A stretch of DNA of 37,080 bases from Cellulomonas sp. GTDB lineage: Bacteria; Actinomycetota; Actinomycetes; Actinomycetales; Cellulomonadaceae. The notes beneath the pieces were generated by a model. It was not told where the DNA came from. It saw only the letters and a program-made list of their open reading frames with translations, and did not search any database. The DNA lies in contig JAKLPK010000075.1 in assembly GCA_022013895.1 (NCBI GenBank), positions 1-37,080 of the forward strand, in the 5' to 3' direction. This document shows positions 25,329-33,027 of the stretch, one piece after another; position 1 is the first letter of the stretch, and every line of letters starts with the position of its first letter. Both the position numbers and the translations under genes were made by a program.

Positions 25329-27079
25329 CCGGGTTGCGATCGGACCGCTGGTTCGGTGGCGACGACGAGGTCGCCGTGCTGCACCGGGTGGCCCTGCCGG
25401 CTCGTGGCACCGGTGGCGGGCCGGTGATCAGGATCGCCGACACCACGAGCGACCTCAACCCGTGCAACGCCCCGCTGTCCGGGCTCATCGAGGCTGTGGC
25501 GCGCGGGATCCGAGCAGCAGGCGGGGTCCCTGTGCGATTCCCGGTCATGTCGCTCGGCGAGGACCTCATGAAGCCGACCGCCATGCTCTACCGCAACCTC
25601 GCGGCGATGCAGATCGAGGAGCAGGCCCGCTCGAACCCGCTGGACGGGCTGGTGCTCACCGCCGGTTGTGACAAGACCGTCGCGGCCGCGCTGCTGGGCG
25701 CCGCCTCCGCCGACCTTCCCGCGCTGCTGCTGCTCTCCGGTCCACGTGCGGCACCCACCTGGCGCGGACGGCCGCTCGGGACCGGGACCGACCTGTGGCG
25801 CGCGCTCGAGGAACGCCGCGCCGGGCAGCTTGACGACGAGGCCTGGCACGAGCTCGAGGCATGCCTCACCTGCGCCGGGCCGGGGACCTGCACCACGATG
25901 GGGACGGCGTCGACCCTCGCCCTGCTCACCGAGGTGCTCGGCCTGTGTCTGCCGGGCACGACCGGTGTAGCGGGTGCGAGCCCGGCGGCCGTCGATCTCG
26001 CCGAACGCACCGGCGCCCGGGTGGTCGAGCTGGTCGCGGCCGGCACCCGCCCGTCCGACGTCGTCACCCAGGCCGCTCTCGACAACGCGTTGCTGGCGCT
26101 GGCCGCGGTCGGCGGCTCCACCAACGCCGTGATCCACCTGGCGGCCCTCGCGGGGCGGCTCGGTCTCGACGCCTCCCTGGCGCACGCCGATGCGTTGTGG
26201 CGCGACGTCCCGCTGCTGGCCGACGTCGAGCCGTGCGGGCGGCACCTGACGGCGGCCCTGCCGGCGGCCGGCGGTGTGCCGACGCTGCTGGCCGGGTTGG
26301 CAGGGCTGCCCGGACCCGCGGGACTGCCGGGCCCGGGCGGTCACCTCGACCTGACGGCCCGCGCCGGAGACGGGCAGCCCTGGGCGCTGCACGTGTCGCT
26401 GGCCCCCGAACCCACCCCGGACGGCGTGCTGCGCGCGGGCGACCACCCGGTCGCACCCGCACCGACGATGGTCGCGCTCACCGGTTCCCTGGCGCCCGAC
26501 GGCTGCGTGCTCAAGGTCGCCGCGGCCAGCCCCGACCTGCTCCGGCACACCGGGCCCGCACTCGTCCTGGACGACTACGACGACATGCGCCGCCGGCTCG
26601 ACGACCCGGAGCTGGTCGTCGACGACGACGTCGTGCTCGTCGTGCGCGGCATCGGGCCGGTCGGTGCTCCGGGGATGCCGGAATGGGGTATGGCGCCGAT
26701 CCCCGCGCCCCTCGTGCGACGCGGCGTCCGCGACGTCGTGCGGATCAGCGACGGGCGGATGAGCGGGACGAGCTTCGGCACGGTGGCGCTGCACGTGGCG
26801 CCCGAGGCCGAGGCCGGCGGGCCGCTCGCGCTGGTGCGCAACGGTGACCTGATCCGGCTGGACGTCCCGGCCCGTGTGCTGGACCTGCTCGTCGAGCCCG
26901 CGGAGCTGGCCGCGCGGGCTGCGACCTGGCAACCCGCACCGGTGGCCGACCTGCGCGGTTGGCCGCTGCTGTACCGCCAGCACGTCGGGCAGGCGCCGGC
27001 GGGGGCCGACCTGGACTTCCTGACCGCCCCGCGACCCGAGCACCGGGTCCGGGTCGAACCCACCGTCGGCCGGTCATGA
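25325..27079 (+). CDS. IlvD/Edd-family dehydratase (probable sugar-acid dehydratase)
   Basis: A 584-residue dehydratase of the dihydroxy-acid/6-phosphogluconate dehydratase family, enzymes with an Fe-S cluster that remove water from sugar acids to give 2-keto-3-deoxy acids. Candidate cluster cysteines are Cys47 (LNPCNAP), Cys115 (AGCDKT) and Cys189 (GTCTTMGTAS), the usual three positions. The conserved GGSTNAVIHLAA and the C-terminal ISDGRMSGTSFGTVALHVAPE are present. Local context and length match sugar-acid dehydratases (xylonate, arabinonate, gluconate class) better than IlvD, which belongs to branched-chain amino acid synthesis. A Gly/Pro-rich stretch at about 318-340 looks like a loop insertion. 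ATGA overlap with the gene before. Confidence 0.9.
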   Translation: MTGLRSDRWFGGDDEVAVLHRVALPARGTGGGPVIRIADTTSDLNPCNAPLSGLIEAVARGIRAAGGVPVRFPVMSLGEDLMKPTAMLYRNLAAMQIEEQARSNPLDGLVLTAGCDKTVAAALLGAASADLPALLLLSGPRAAPTWRGRPLGTGTDLWRALEERRAGQLDDEAWHELEACLTCAGPGTCTTMGTASTLALLTEVLGLCLPGTTGVAGASPAAVDLAERTGARVVELVAAGTRPSDVVTQAALDNALLALAAVGGSTNAVIHLAALAGRLGLDASLAHADALWRDVPLLADVEPCGRHLTAALPAAGGVPTLLAGLAGLPGPAGLPGPGGHLDLTARAGDGQPWALHVSLAPEPTPDGVLRAGDHPVAPAPTMVALTGSLAPDGCVLKVAAASPDLLRHTGPALVLDDYDDMRRRLDDPELVVDDDVVLVVRGIGPVGAPGMPEWGMAPIPAPLVRRGVRDVVRISDGRMSGTSFGTVALHVAPEAEAGGPLALVRNGDLIRLDVPARVLDLLVEPAELAARAATWQPAPVADLRGWPLLYRQHVGQAPAGADLDFLTAPRPEHRVRVEPTVGRS

Positions 27080-27111
27080 ACCGGTCGGCGCAGAACAACG
27101 GAGGACGAGGC

Positions 27112-28029
27112 GTGACCACCACCCCACTGCGTGGCGTGCTACCGGTGATCCAGACACCGTTCGCGCAGGACGGTTCGGTCGATCTGCCGGGCCTGCAGCG
27201 CGAGCTGGTCTGGGTGCTCGACCAGGGCGTGAGCGGGCTGACGACCGGCATGGTGAGCGAGACGCTGCGCCTGTCCGACCTCGAACGTCGCGAGGTCGCA
27301 CGGGCGGTCTGCGCGGCCGCCGTCGACCGGGGCCGCGATGCCGTGATCAGCTGCGGCGCCGAGTCGACCCGCGAGGCCGTGAGCCTGGCGCAGGATGCGC
27401 AGGACGCCGGCGCGACCGCGCTGATGGCGATCCCGCCGATCACCGCGGTGCTCGACGACGAGGAGCTGTTCAGGTACTACAGCGCGATCCTGGACGCGGT
27501 CGACCTGCCGCTGGTGGTGCAGGACGCGTCGGGCTACATCGGCAACCCGCTGTCGATCGCCGTCCAGCTGCGCATCCTGGACCGGTTCGGTGACCGGGTG
27601 TACTTCAAACCCGAGGCGGCCCCGATCGGGCAGCGGCTGTCGGCCCTGCGCGAGGCGACCGGCGGGCGGGCGCGGGCCTTCGAGGGTTCGGGCGGCGCCG
27701 CGGTGGTGGACAGCTTCCGACGCGGCATCGTGGTCGGCACCATGCCCGGCGCGGAGGTGAGCTGGGCCGTGCAGGCGCTGTGGAGCGCATGTGAGCACGG
27801 CGACTGGGACCTGGCCTACGCCCTGTCCGGTCCGCTCACGCTGCTGGTCGCCATCCAGACCTCGGTCGACGCGTACGTCGCGGTGGAGAAGCACGTCCTC
27901 GTCACCCAGGGTGTGCTTGCCTCGGCGGATGTGCGTGAGCCCGTCGGCTACCGGCTCGATCCGGAGACCGCGGCCGAGGTGGACCGCCTCGTGGACCGGC
28001 TGCGGGCCGCGATGCCCGCCGTGCCGTGA
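27112..28029 (+). CDS. Dihydrodipicolinate synthase (DapA)-family lyase
   Basis: A 305-residue class I lyase of the DapA/NAL family. TPF (15-17) and LTTGMVSE (43-50) correspond to the pyruvate-carboxylate binding region, and Lys166 in VYFKPEAAP is the expected Schiff-base lysine. Tyr142 is a candidate for the proton-relay Tyr. In this setting the options are a 2-keto-3-deoxy sugar-acid aldolase, or a keto-deoxy acid dehydratase like those giving 2-oxoglutarate semialdehyde. It is not expected to be DapA itself. GTG 27112 is chosen for GGAGGA at 27100-27105 with a six-base spacer; ATG 27076, overlapping the dehydratase stop, would add 12 residues. Confidence 0.9.
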   Translation: MTTTPLRGVLPVIQTPFAQDGSVDLPGLQRELVWVLDQGVSGLTTGMVSETLRLSDLERREVARAVCAAAVDRGRDAVISCGAESTREAVSLAQDAQDAGATALMAIPPITAVLDDEELFRYYSAILDAVDLPLVVQDASGYIGNPLSIAVQLRILDRFGDRVYFKPEAAPIGQRLSALREATGGRARAFEGSGGAAVVDSFRRGIVVGTMPGAEVSWAVQALWSACEHGDWDLAYALSGPLTLLVAIQTSVDAYVAVEKHVLVTQGVLASADVREPVGYRLDPETAAEVDRLVDRLRAAMPAVP

Positions 28030-28823
28030 GGGCCGACGCCGCGGCGCTGAGGGCGCTGTGGGCCGCCGACACCCCGGCCTTCGGGGCATGGAGCACGCTG
28101 GCCGATCCGGTGGTCGCCGAGCTGCTCGCGGCCGGTCCGGCGGACTACGTCTGCGTCGACACCCAGCACGGTCACGTCACCGGGGCAGACCTCGCCCGCA
28201 CCCTGCAGGCGTTCCGCGCCGGCGGTCGGGCACCCGTGGTGCGGGTCGCCTGGAACGAGCCCGCGGCGATCTTCCGGGCGCTCGACGCGGGTGCGAGCGG
28301 TGTGGTCGTCCCGATGGTCGACGACGGCGACGCCGCCCGGGCCGCGGTCCGGGCGGTCCGCTACCCACCGGCCGGCGAACGCAGCTGGGGCCCGATGTGG
28401 GGTGACAGCCGACCGGTCCCGGCCCCGGCCGACCAGGACCGTGAGGCGTTGTGCGTCGTCATGGTCGAGACGGCCGCGGCGGTCGACCACCTGGACGAGA
28501 TCCTCGCCACGGCGGGCGTCGACGCGGTCTACATCGGTCCGAACGACCTGGCGCTGTCCTGCGGCCTGGGACGTGCGACCTACCGCGACTGCGCCGACGT
28601 GCGCGCGTTGCTCGACGGGATCGTGGCGACCTGTCGGCGGCGGGGTGTGCCCGTCGGACTGCACTGCTCGGATGCGGTGATGGCCGGCCACTGGGCTGCG
28701 GAGGGCGTCCGGATGCTCACCGCCGTGACCGAGACCGCCGCCCTGCGCAGGGCGGTCGCCGATGAGCTGGAGGGCGCCGCGGCCCACTACCGTGGTGCTG
28801 TGCCGAGGACAACGGGCCGATGA
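28026..28823 (+). CDS. HpcH/HpaI-family aldolase
   Basis: A 265-residue class II (metal-dependent) aldolase of the HpcH/HpaI type, which split 2-keto-3-deoxy acids into pyruvate and an aldehyde. Motifs: FGAWSTLADP near the start, VDTQHGH (44-50) with the catalytic His48, VVRVAWNEP with the pyruvate-binding Arg, GASGVVVPMVDD, MVETAAAVDHLDEI with the metal-ligand Glu, and VDAVYIGPNDLALS with the metal-ligand Asp. The start overlaps the previous stop (GTGA) and the end overlaps the GH3 start (ATGA). It is the second carbon-carbon lyase candidate in the same operon. Confidence 0.92.
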   Translation: MRADAAALRALWAADTPAFGAWSTLADPVVAELLAAGPADYVCVDTQHGHVTGADLARTLQAFRAGGRAPVVRVAWNEPAAIFRALDAGASGVVVPMVDDGDAARAAVRAVRYPPAGERSWGPMWGDSRPVPAPADQDREALCVVMVETAAAVDHLDEILATAGVDAVYIGPNDLALSCGLGRATYRDCADVRALLDGIVATCRRRGVPVGLHCSDAVMAGHWAAEGVRMLTAVTETAALRRAVADELEGAAAHYRGAVPRTTGR

Positions 28824-31114
28824 GCCCCACCGACCCCCAGCCCCTGTTCACCGATCCGCAGGCGACGGTCGACGCCCGTGTCGAGGACCTGCTGACGCGG
28901 ATGACGCTCGCCGAGAAGGTCGGCCAGATGCTGCAGCTCGATGCGCGCGGCGATCTCGCCGAGGTGGTGACCGGCACGCTCGCCGGATCGCTGCTGCACG
29001 CCTCTCCGCAGCGCATCGCCGAGGCCGCCGAGCTGGTCGCCACGACGCGGCTGCAGATCCCGCTGCTCATGGCCGACGACGCCATCCACGGGCACTCGTT
29101 CTGGCCAGGTGCCACGATCCTGCCGACCCAGCTGGGCATGGCCTGCAGCTGGGACCCGGCGCTCATCGAGCGGGCGGCCCGGATGGCCGCCGTCGAGGTG
29201 TCCGCCGCCGGTCTGCACTGGACGTTCTCACCGGTGCTGTGCATCGCACGTGACACCCGCTGGGGGCGGGTCGACGAGACGTTCGGCGAGGACCCGTACC
29301 TCATCGGCGAGCTCGGGGCGGCCATGGTCGCCGGCTACCAGGGCGACGGTCTCGACGACCCCACCGCCGTCCTGGCCTGCGCCAAGCACTTCGCCGGCTA
29401 CTCCGAGACCCAGGGCGGTCGCGACGCGAGCGAGGCCGACCTGACGCCGCGCAAGCTGCGTTCATGGTTCCTGCCGCCGTTCGAGCGAGCCGTGCGGGCC
29501 GGGTGCCGGACGGTGATGATCGGCTACCAGTCGATCGACGGCGTGCCTGTCACGGCGAACCGCTGGCTGCTGCAGGACGTGCTCAAGGGTGAGTGGGGCT
29601 TCGCCGGGACGCTCGTCACCGACTGGGACAACGTCGGCCGGATGGTCTGGGAGCAGCAGGTGTGCGCCGATGACGTGGCCGCTGCGGTGGTCGCGGTCGG
29701 TGCGGGCAACGACCTGGTGATGACCACGCCCGCGTTCTTCGACGCGGCCCAGGAGGCGGTGGCCCGCGGGCTGCTGGCCGAGGCCGCGATCGACGAGGCG
29801 GTCCGTCGCATCCTGCGGCTGAAGTTCGAGCTCGGTCTGTTCGAGGGCGCCCACCGCCCCGACGCCGAGCGGCAGCGCACCGTGATCGGGTCGGCGCCGC
29901 ACCGTGCGCTCAACCTGGAGGTCGCGCGTCGATCGCTCGTGCTGCTGCGCAACGACGGCACGCTCCCGTTCGCCGGCGGCCTCGTCGAAGGCCCCGACGG
30001 CCGAGCCCAGGGCGCGGGTCCGGCCCGGACGGTTGCCGTGGTCGGGCCGAACGCGGACGACCCGCACGCCCAGCTGGGCGACTGGGCGGGGGCGTCCGGG
30101 CAGGTGAACTGGATGCCCGACGGGCACCCGCGTGAGCTCGTGAGCACCGTGCTCGACGGGCTGCGCGCGAGGGTGCCGAGCAGCTGGACCGTCACCCACG
30201 CCCCCGGCGCCCGGATCGGCACGCTGGTGCCGGACCCGGAGGGTCCGCTGTACCCGGACGGGCAGCCCCGGCCCCCGGTGTTCGCACCCGCCGCCGACGA
30301 CCCCCGGCTGCGGGCGCAGGCCGTCGAGGCGGCCCGCGCCGCGGACTGGGTGGTCGCGGTCCTCGGGGACGACGTCTCGCTCACGGGGGAGGGGCGGTCG
30401 ACGGCGACCCTGGACCTACAGGGTGGTCAGATCGCGTTGCTCGACGCCCTGGTCGAGACCGGGACGCCGGTGGTCCTGGTCCTCGTGCAGGGAAAGCCGT
30501 CGACGCTGCCGCCGTCCGCCGAGCGGGTCGCGGCGATCGTGCAGGCGTTCAACCCCGGGATGGCGGGCGGGCAGGCGGTGGCCGAGGTGCTGCTGGGCCT
30601 GGTCGAGCCGAGCGGCCGGTTGCCGATCACGGTGCCGCGTCACGTGGGTCAGCTGCCGGTGTTCTACAACCAGGTGCGCGGTCAGCATGGTTCGCGCTAC
30701 GCCGATCTCACGCAGGACCCGCTGTTCGCGTTCGGCGAGGGCCTGGGCTACGCGCCGGTCACCTACTCGGACCTGCAGGTCGTCGAACCGGTGCTCGGCG
30801 TGGACGGGACGGTGCGGGCGCGGGTGCAGGTGCACAACCTGGGGGATCGGCCCGTGCGCGAGACCGTGCAGGTCTACGTGAGCGACACGGTGACCTCGGT
30901 GACCTGGGCCGATCGCGAGCTGAAGGCGTTCATGCAGGTCGAGGTCCCGGCGGGGCAGACGGTCGAGGTCGCGGTCGAGGTCCCGGTCGCCGCGTGCACG
31001 CTCGTGGATACGGCCGGGCACCGGGTGGTCGAGCCGGGGACGCTCGAGCTGCTCGTCGGGCACAGCTCGCGGCCGGCCGATCTGCTGCGCGCCTCGTTCG
31101 AGGTGCGACCCTGA
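28820..31114 (+). CDS. Glycoside hydrolase family 3 beta-glycosidase
   Basis: A 764-residue GH3 enzyme (BglX-like layout): TIM-barrel domain (about 15-340), alpha/beta sandwich (about 370-600) and fibronectin III-like domain (about 660-760). The nucleophile should be Asp268 in LVTDWDN, and the acid/base Glu about residue 524 in LTGEGRSTATLDLQG. KHFAGYSETQGGRD provides the sugar-binding Lys-His. No signal peptide is present, so it cleaves imported oligosaccharides or glycosides in the cytosol. Beta-glucosidase, beta-xylosidase and other beta-specificities cannot be told apart by eye. It is last in the operon; a small cluster of 17-bp repeats follows. Confidence 0.94.
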   Translation: MSPTDPQPLFTDPQATVDARVEDLLTRMTLAEKVGQMLQLDARGDLAEVVTGTLAGSLLHASPQRIAEAAELVATTRLQIPLLMADDAIHGHSFWPGATILPTQLGMACSWDPALIERAARMAAVEVSAAGLHWTFSPVLCIARDTRWGRVDETFGEDPYLIGELGAAMVAGYQGDGLDDPTAVLACAKHFAGYSETQGGRDASEADLTPRKLRSWFLPPFERAVRAGCRTVMIGYQSIDGVPVTANRWLLQDVLKGEWGFAGTLVTDWDNVGRMVWEQQVCADDVAAAVVAVGAGNDLVMTTPAFFDAAQEAVARGLLAEAAIDEAVRRILRLKFELGLFEGAHRPDAERQRTVIGSAPHRALNLEVARRSLVLLRNDGTLPFAGGLVEGPDGRAQGAGPARTVAVVGPNADDPHAQLGDWAGASGQVNWMPDGHPRELVSTVLDGLRARVPSSWTVTHAPGARIGTLVPDPEGPLYPDGQPRPPVFAPAADDPRLRAQAVEAARAADWVVAVLGDDVSLTGEGRSTATLDLQGGQIALLDALVETGTPVVLVLVQGKPSTLPPSAERVAAIVQAFNPGMAGGQAVAEVLLGLVEPSGRLPITVPRHVGQLPVFYNQVRGQHGSRYADLTQDPLFAFGEGLGYAPVTYSDLQVVEPVLGVDGTVRARVQVHNLGDRPVRETVQVYVSDTVTSVTWADRELKAFMQVEVPAGQTVEVAVEVPVAACTLVDTAGHRVVEPGTLELLVGHSSRPADLLRASFEVRP

Positions 31115-31157
31115 GGTCCGGTCGAGACTGAGGCCCGGTCGGCCCTGAGGCTCAGTC
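31111..31157. repeat. Three 17-bp CTGAGG repeats between convergent stops, possible terminator
   Basis: CTGAGG starts at 31111, 31128 and 31145, exactly 17 bases apart; the first two copies share 13 of 14 bases (CTGAGGNCCGGTCG). The first copy carries the GH3 stop, and TCA in the last (31152-31154) is the stop of the convergent permease. GACTGAG (31126-31132) and CTCAGTC (31151-31157) also form a 7-bp stem with an 18-base loop, so a bidirectional terminator is conceivable. Confidence 0.55.
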
Positions 31158-31916
31158 CCAGCGGAAGAACCGGGCGACCGCGGCGCTGAGCGCGGCCGCC
31201 CAGACCACCAGCACCACGATCGGGCCTGCCGGCACGGTGCCGGTGGTCAGGGCGGCGCGCAGGGCCTCGCCGAGCGCGCCCGAGGGCAGCCAGGGCGCAA
31301 GGGCGGCGAGCGGACCGGGCAGGTCGTCGACCGGGACGAGCACGCCGCCGCCCAGTGCGAGCGCGATGAGCACCAGGTTGGCGACCGCGAGCACGGCCTC
31401 GGCGCGCAGCGTCCCGGCGACCAGGAGTGCGAGGGCCACGAATGCGGCAGTGCCGAGCACCCCGACGGCTGCGGCCATGACCAGGCCGGCCGCCGACGGT
31501 CGCCAGCCCATGGCCGCGCCGGTCAGGACGAGCAGCGTCCCGGACAGCAGCTGGACGCCCAGCACGGCCGCGACCTTGCCGGCCAGCAGCCCGGACCGGC
31601 CCAACGGGGTGGTCGCGAGCAGCCGGAGCACACCGTTGCGGCGGTCGAAGGCCGTGGCGATCGCCGGCGAGGTGAAGGCCGCCGAGAGCACCGCGAACGC
31701 GAGCACGCCCGGGGCGACCACGTCGACCCGGGACAGGCCCGCCGTGCTCAGCTCGATGGCGGTCGCCGAGGTCAGCACGACGAGCGCCACCAGCGGCAGC
31801 GCCACGGTGACCATGAGCTGCTCACCGTTGCGCAGCACCGCGGCGAGCTCGAACCGCGCCTGGGCGAGCACCCGGCGGTGGGTCGGCGCAGCGCCGGCGG
31901 TCCCGGGGGCGCTCAT
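31152..31916 (-). CDS. ABC-2 type transporter permease
   Basis: A 254-residue membrane protein with about six hydrophobic segments, of the ABC-2 permease class that exports drugs, lipids or polysaccharide precursors. The N-terminal region APTHRRVLAQARFELAAVLRNGEQLMVT is typical. Its ATG overlaps the stop of the ATPase gene (ATGA). The export substrate is unknown. It converges on the GH3 gene and is not part of the sugar operon. Confidence 0.9.
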   Translation of the reverse strand: MSAPGTAGAAPTHRRVLAQARFELAAVLRNGEQLMVTVALPLVALVVLTSATAIELSTAGLSRVDVVAPGVLAFAVLSAAFTSPAIATAFDRRNGVLRLLATTPLGRSGLLAGKVAAVLGVQLLSGTLLVLTGAAMGWRPSAAGLVMAAAVGVLGTAAFVALALLVAGTLRAEAVLAVANLVLIALALGGGVLVPVDDLPGPLAALAPWLPSGALGEALRAALTTGTVPAGPIVVLVVWAAALSAAVARFFRWD

Positions 31917-32830
31917 CGCAGGTCCGTCCCGGTGAGCTCGAGGAACACGTCCTCGAGGGTCCGCACCCCGACGGTGAGGTCGGCGAGCAGCACCCCGGCC
32001 TCAGCGAGCGCACCGGTGAGCCGATGGACGTCGTCCGGGGTCAGGTCGCCGGTGAGGGTGAGGGCGCCGTCCGGACCGGTCTCGACCCGCAGGTCCGGTC
32101 GCAGCGCGGTGCGGATGGCGTCGAGCGGGGCCGGTTCCCGGGTGCGCAGCCGGGTGGTGGACCGGTCCGTGGCGGTGAGCAGCTCACCGACGCTGCCCTG
32201 GGCGACGACGCGGCCGTGGTCGACCACGACGACATCGTCGGCGAGTGCCTGGGCCTCGTCCATCTGGTGCGTGGTGAGCACGACGGCGACGCCGCGCTCC
32301 CGCAGCTCGCGGACGAGTCCCCAGACGGCTGTGCGGGCCTGCGGGTCGAGACCGGCCCCGGGTTCGTCGAGGAACACCAGCTCGGGGTCGCCGACGAGCG
32401 CCGCGGCCAGGGCGAGCCGTTGGCGCTGACCGCCGGACAGCCGGCGCACGGTCGTGCGGGCGAAGGCGTCCAGTCCGAGCCGGTCGCGCAGCTCGCGCAG
32501 GTCGCGTGGCCGGGTGTACATGGCGGCGATGTGGTCGAGCACCCGGCCGGCCCGAGCGGCGGTGGGGAGCCCGCCGTCCTGGAGCATGACGCCTACCCGT
32601 GAGCGGAGCCGGTGGTCGTCGGGCGCCAGGCCGAGCACACGCACGGTGCCGCCGTCCGGGCTGCGCAGACCTTCGCAGCATTCGATGGTGCTGGTCTTGC
32701 CGGCACCGTTCGGACCGAGCACGGCGGTGATTCGGCCGTGCTGCGCGGTCAGGTCGAGACCTGCGACCGCGGTCCGGTCGCCGTACCTCTTGACCAGGCC
32801 GACGACCTCGAGCGCTGCGGGGGTGGACAC
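31913..32830 (-). CDS. ABC transporter ATP-binding protein
   Basis: A 305-residue ATPase of the DrrA/CcmA-like exporter class. Walker A GPNGAGKTS is at 39-47, the Q-loop is in GVMLQDGG, the signature is LSGGQRQRLALA, Walker B is LVFLDEPGAGLD and the H-loop is VVLTTHQMDEAQ. The C-terminal extension (about 225-305), ending in TLEDVFLELTGTDLR, is common in this class. GTG 32830 is chosen because a -10 box lies eight bases before it (leaderless). Together with the permease it makes a two-gene exporter of unknown cargo, divergent from sufR. Confidence 0.93.
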   Translation of the reverse strand: MSTPAALEVVGLVKRYGDRTAVAGLDLTAQHGRITAVLGPNGAGKTSTIECCEGLRSPDGGTVRVLGLAPDDHRLRSRVGVMLQDGGLPTAARAGRVLDHIAAMYTRPRDLRELRDRLGLDAFARTTVRRLSGGQRQRLALAAALVGDPELVFLDEPGAGLDPQARTAVWGLVRELRERGVAVVLTTHQMDEAQALADDVVVVDHGRVVAQGSVGELLTATDRSTTRLRTREPAPLDAIRTALRPDLRVETGPDGALTLTGDLTPDDVHRLTGALAEAGVLLADLTVGVRTLEDVFLELTGTDLR

Positions 32831-32838
32831 GGACGGTG

Positions 32839-32844
32839 AGTCTA
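32839..32844 (-). promoter_or_regulatory. -10 box of the leaderless ABC exporter promoter
   Basis: On the minus strand TAGACT (TANNNT) is followed by eight bases and GTG 32830, with no Shine-Dalgarno sequence between. It matches the geometry of the pyrG, methyltransferase and catabolic-operon promoters in this window. Confidence 0.55.
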
Positions 32845-32881
32845 GGCAGGGGAACGGCGCCGACCTCCGCCACCGACCAAG

Positions 32882-32900
32882 ATAGGTAACCCTTCCTTGT
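32882..32900 (+). promoter_or_regulatory. DtxR/IdeR-like box before sufR (weak)
   Basis: ATAGGTAACCCTTCCTTGT agrees with the 19-bp actinobacterial iron box (TWAGGTWAGSCTWACCTWA) at about 13 of 19 positions by hand alignment; the left half is good and the right half poor. It overlaps a possible -35 (TTGTGT, 32897-32902) that has GAGGAT (32920-32925) as -10 at 17 bases. Iron control of suf genes would make sense, but the match is not decisive. Confidence 0.3.
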
Positions 32901-32957
32901 GTGAGACGATTTCGGCAACGAGGATGTTGCGTAATGAGGCCGCAGGGCCTGTGGCAC

Positions 32958-33022
32958 CCGCGCAAGACACCCGCACAAGACGCAGGCACGAGACAACCGC
33001 ACGAGACGACCGCGAACGAGGT
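32958..33022 (+). repeat. Five tandem 13-bp degenerate repeats in the sufR leader
   Basis: Units start at 32958, 32971, 32984, 32997 and 33010, with consensus CCGCACRAGACNN: CCGCGCAAGACAC, CCGCACAAGACGC, AGGCACGAGACAA, CCGCACGAGACGA and CCGCGAACGAGGT. The array ends in the sufR ribosome site (GAGGTGAG) six bases before ATG 33028. It lies between the likely promoter and the gene, so it may be transcribed as leader RNA or bind a protein such as SufR. Function is unknown. Confidence 0.7.
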
Positions 33023-33027
33023 GAGCG

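Noticed and set aside
25325..27079. Annotating the dehydratase as ilvD of branched-chain amino acid synthesis
   Set aside because: The neighbours are all sugar-catabolic, and the sequence around the first cluster Cys (LNPCNAP) and the overall context fit sugar-acid dehydratases better.
31152..32830. Assigning the ABC exporter pair to the sugar importer as its missing ATPase
   Set aside because: The ATPase is of the DrrA-like exporter class, coupled to an ABC-2 permease, and has its own promoter.
32890..32904. Possible SufR site of the ACACT-N5-TGTGA kind
   Set aside because: Only the TGTGA half is present; the other half matches poorly (CCCTT).
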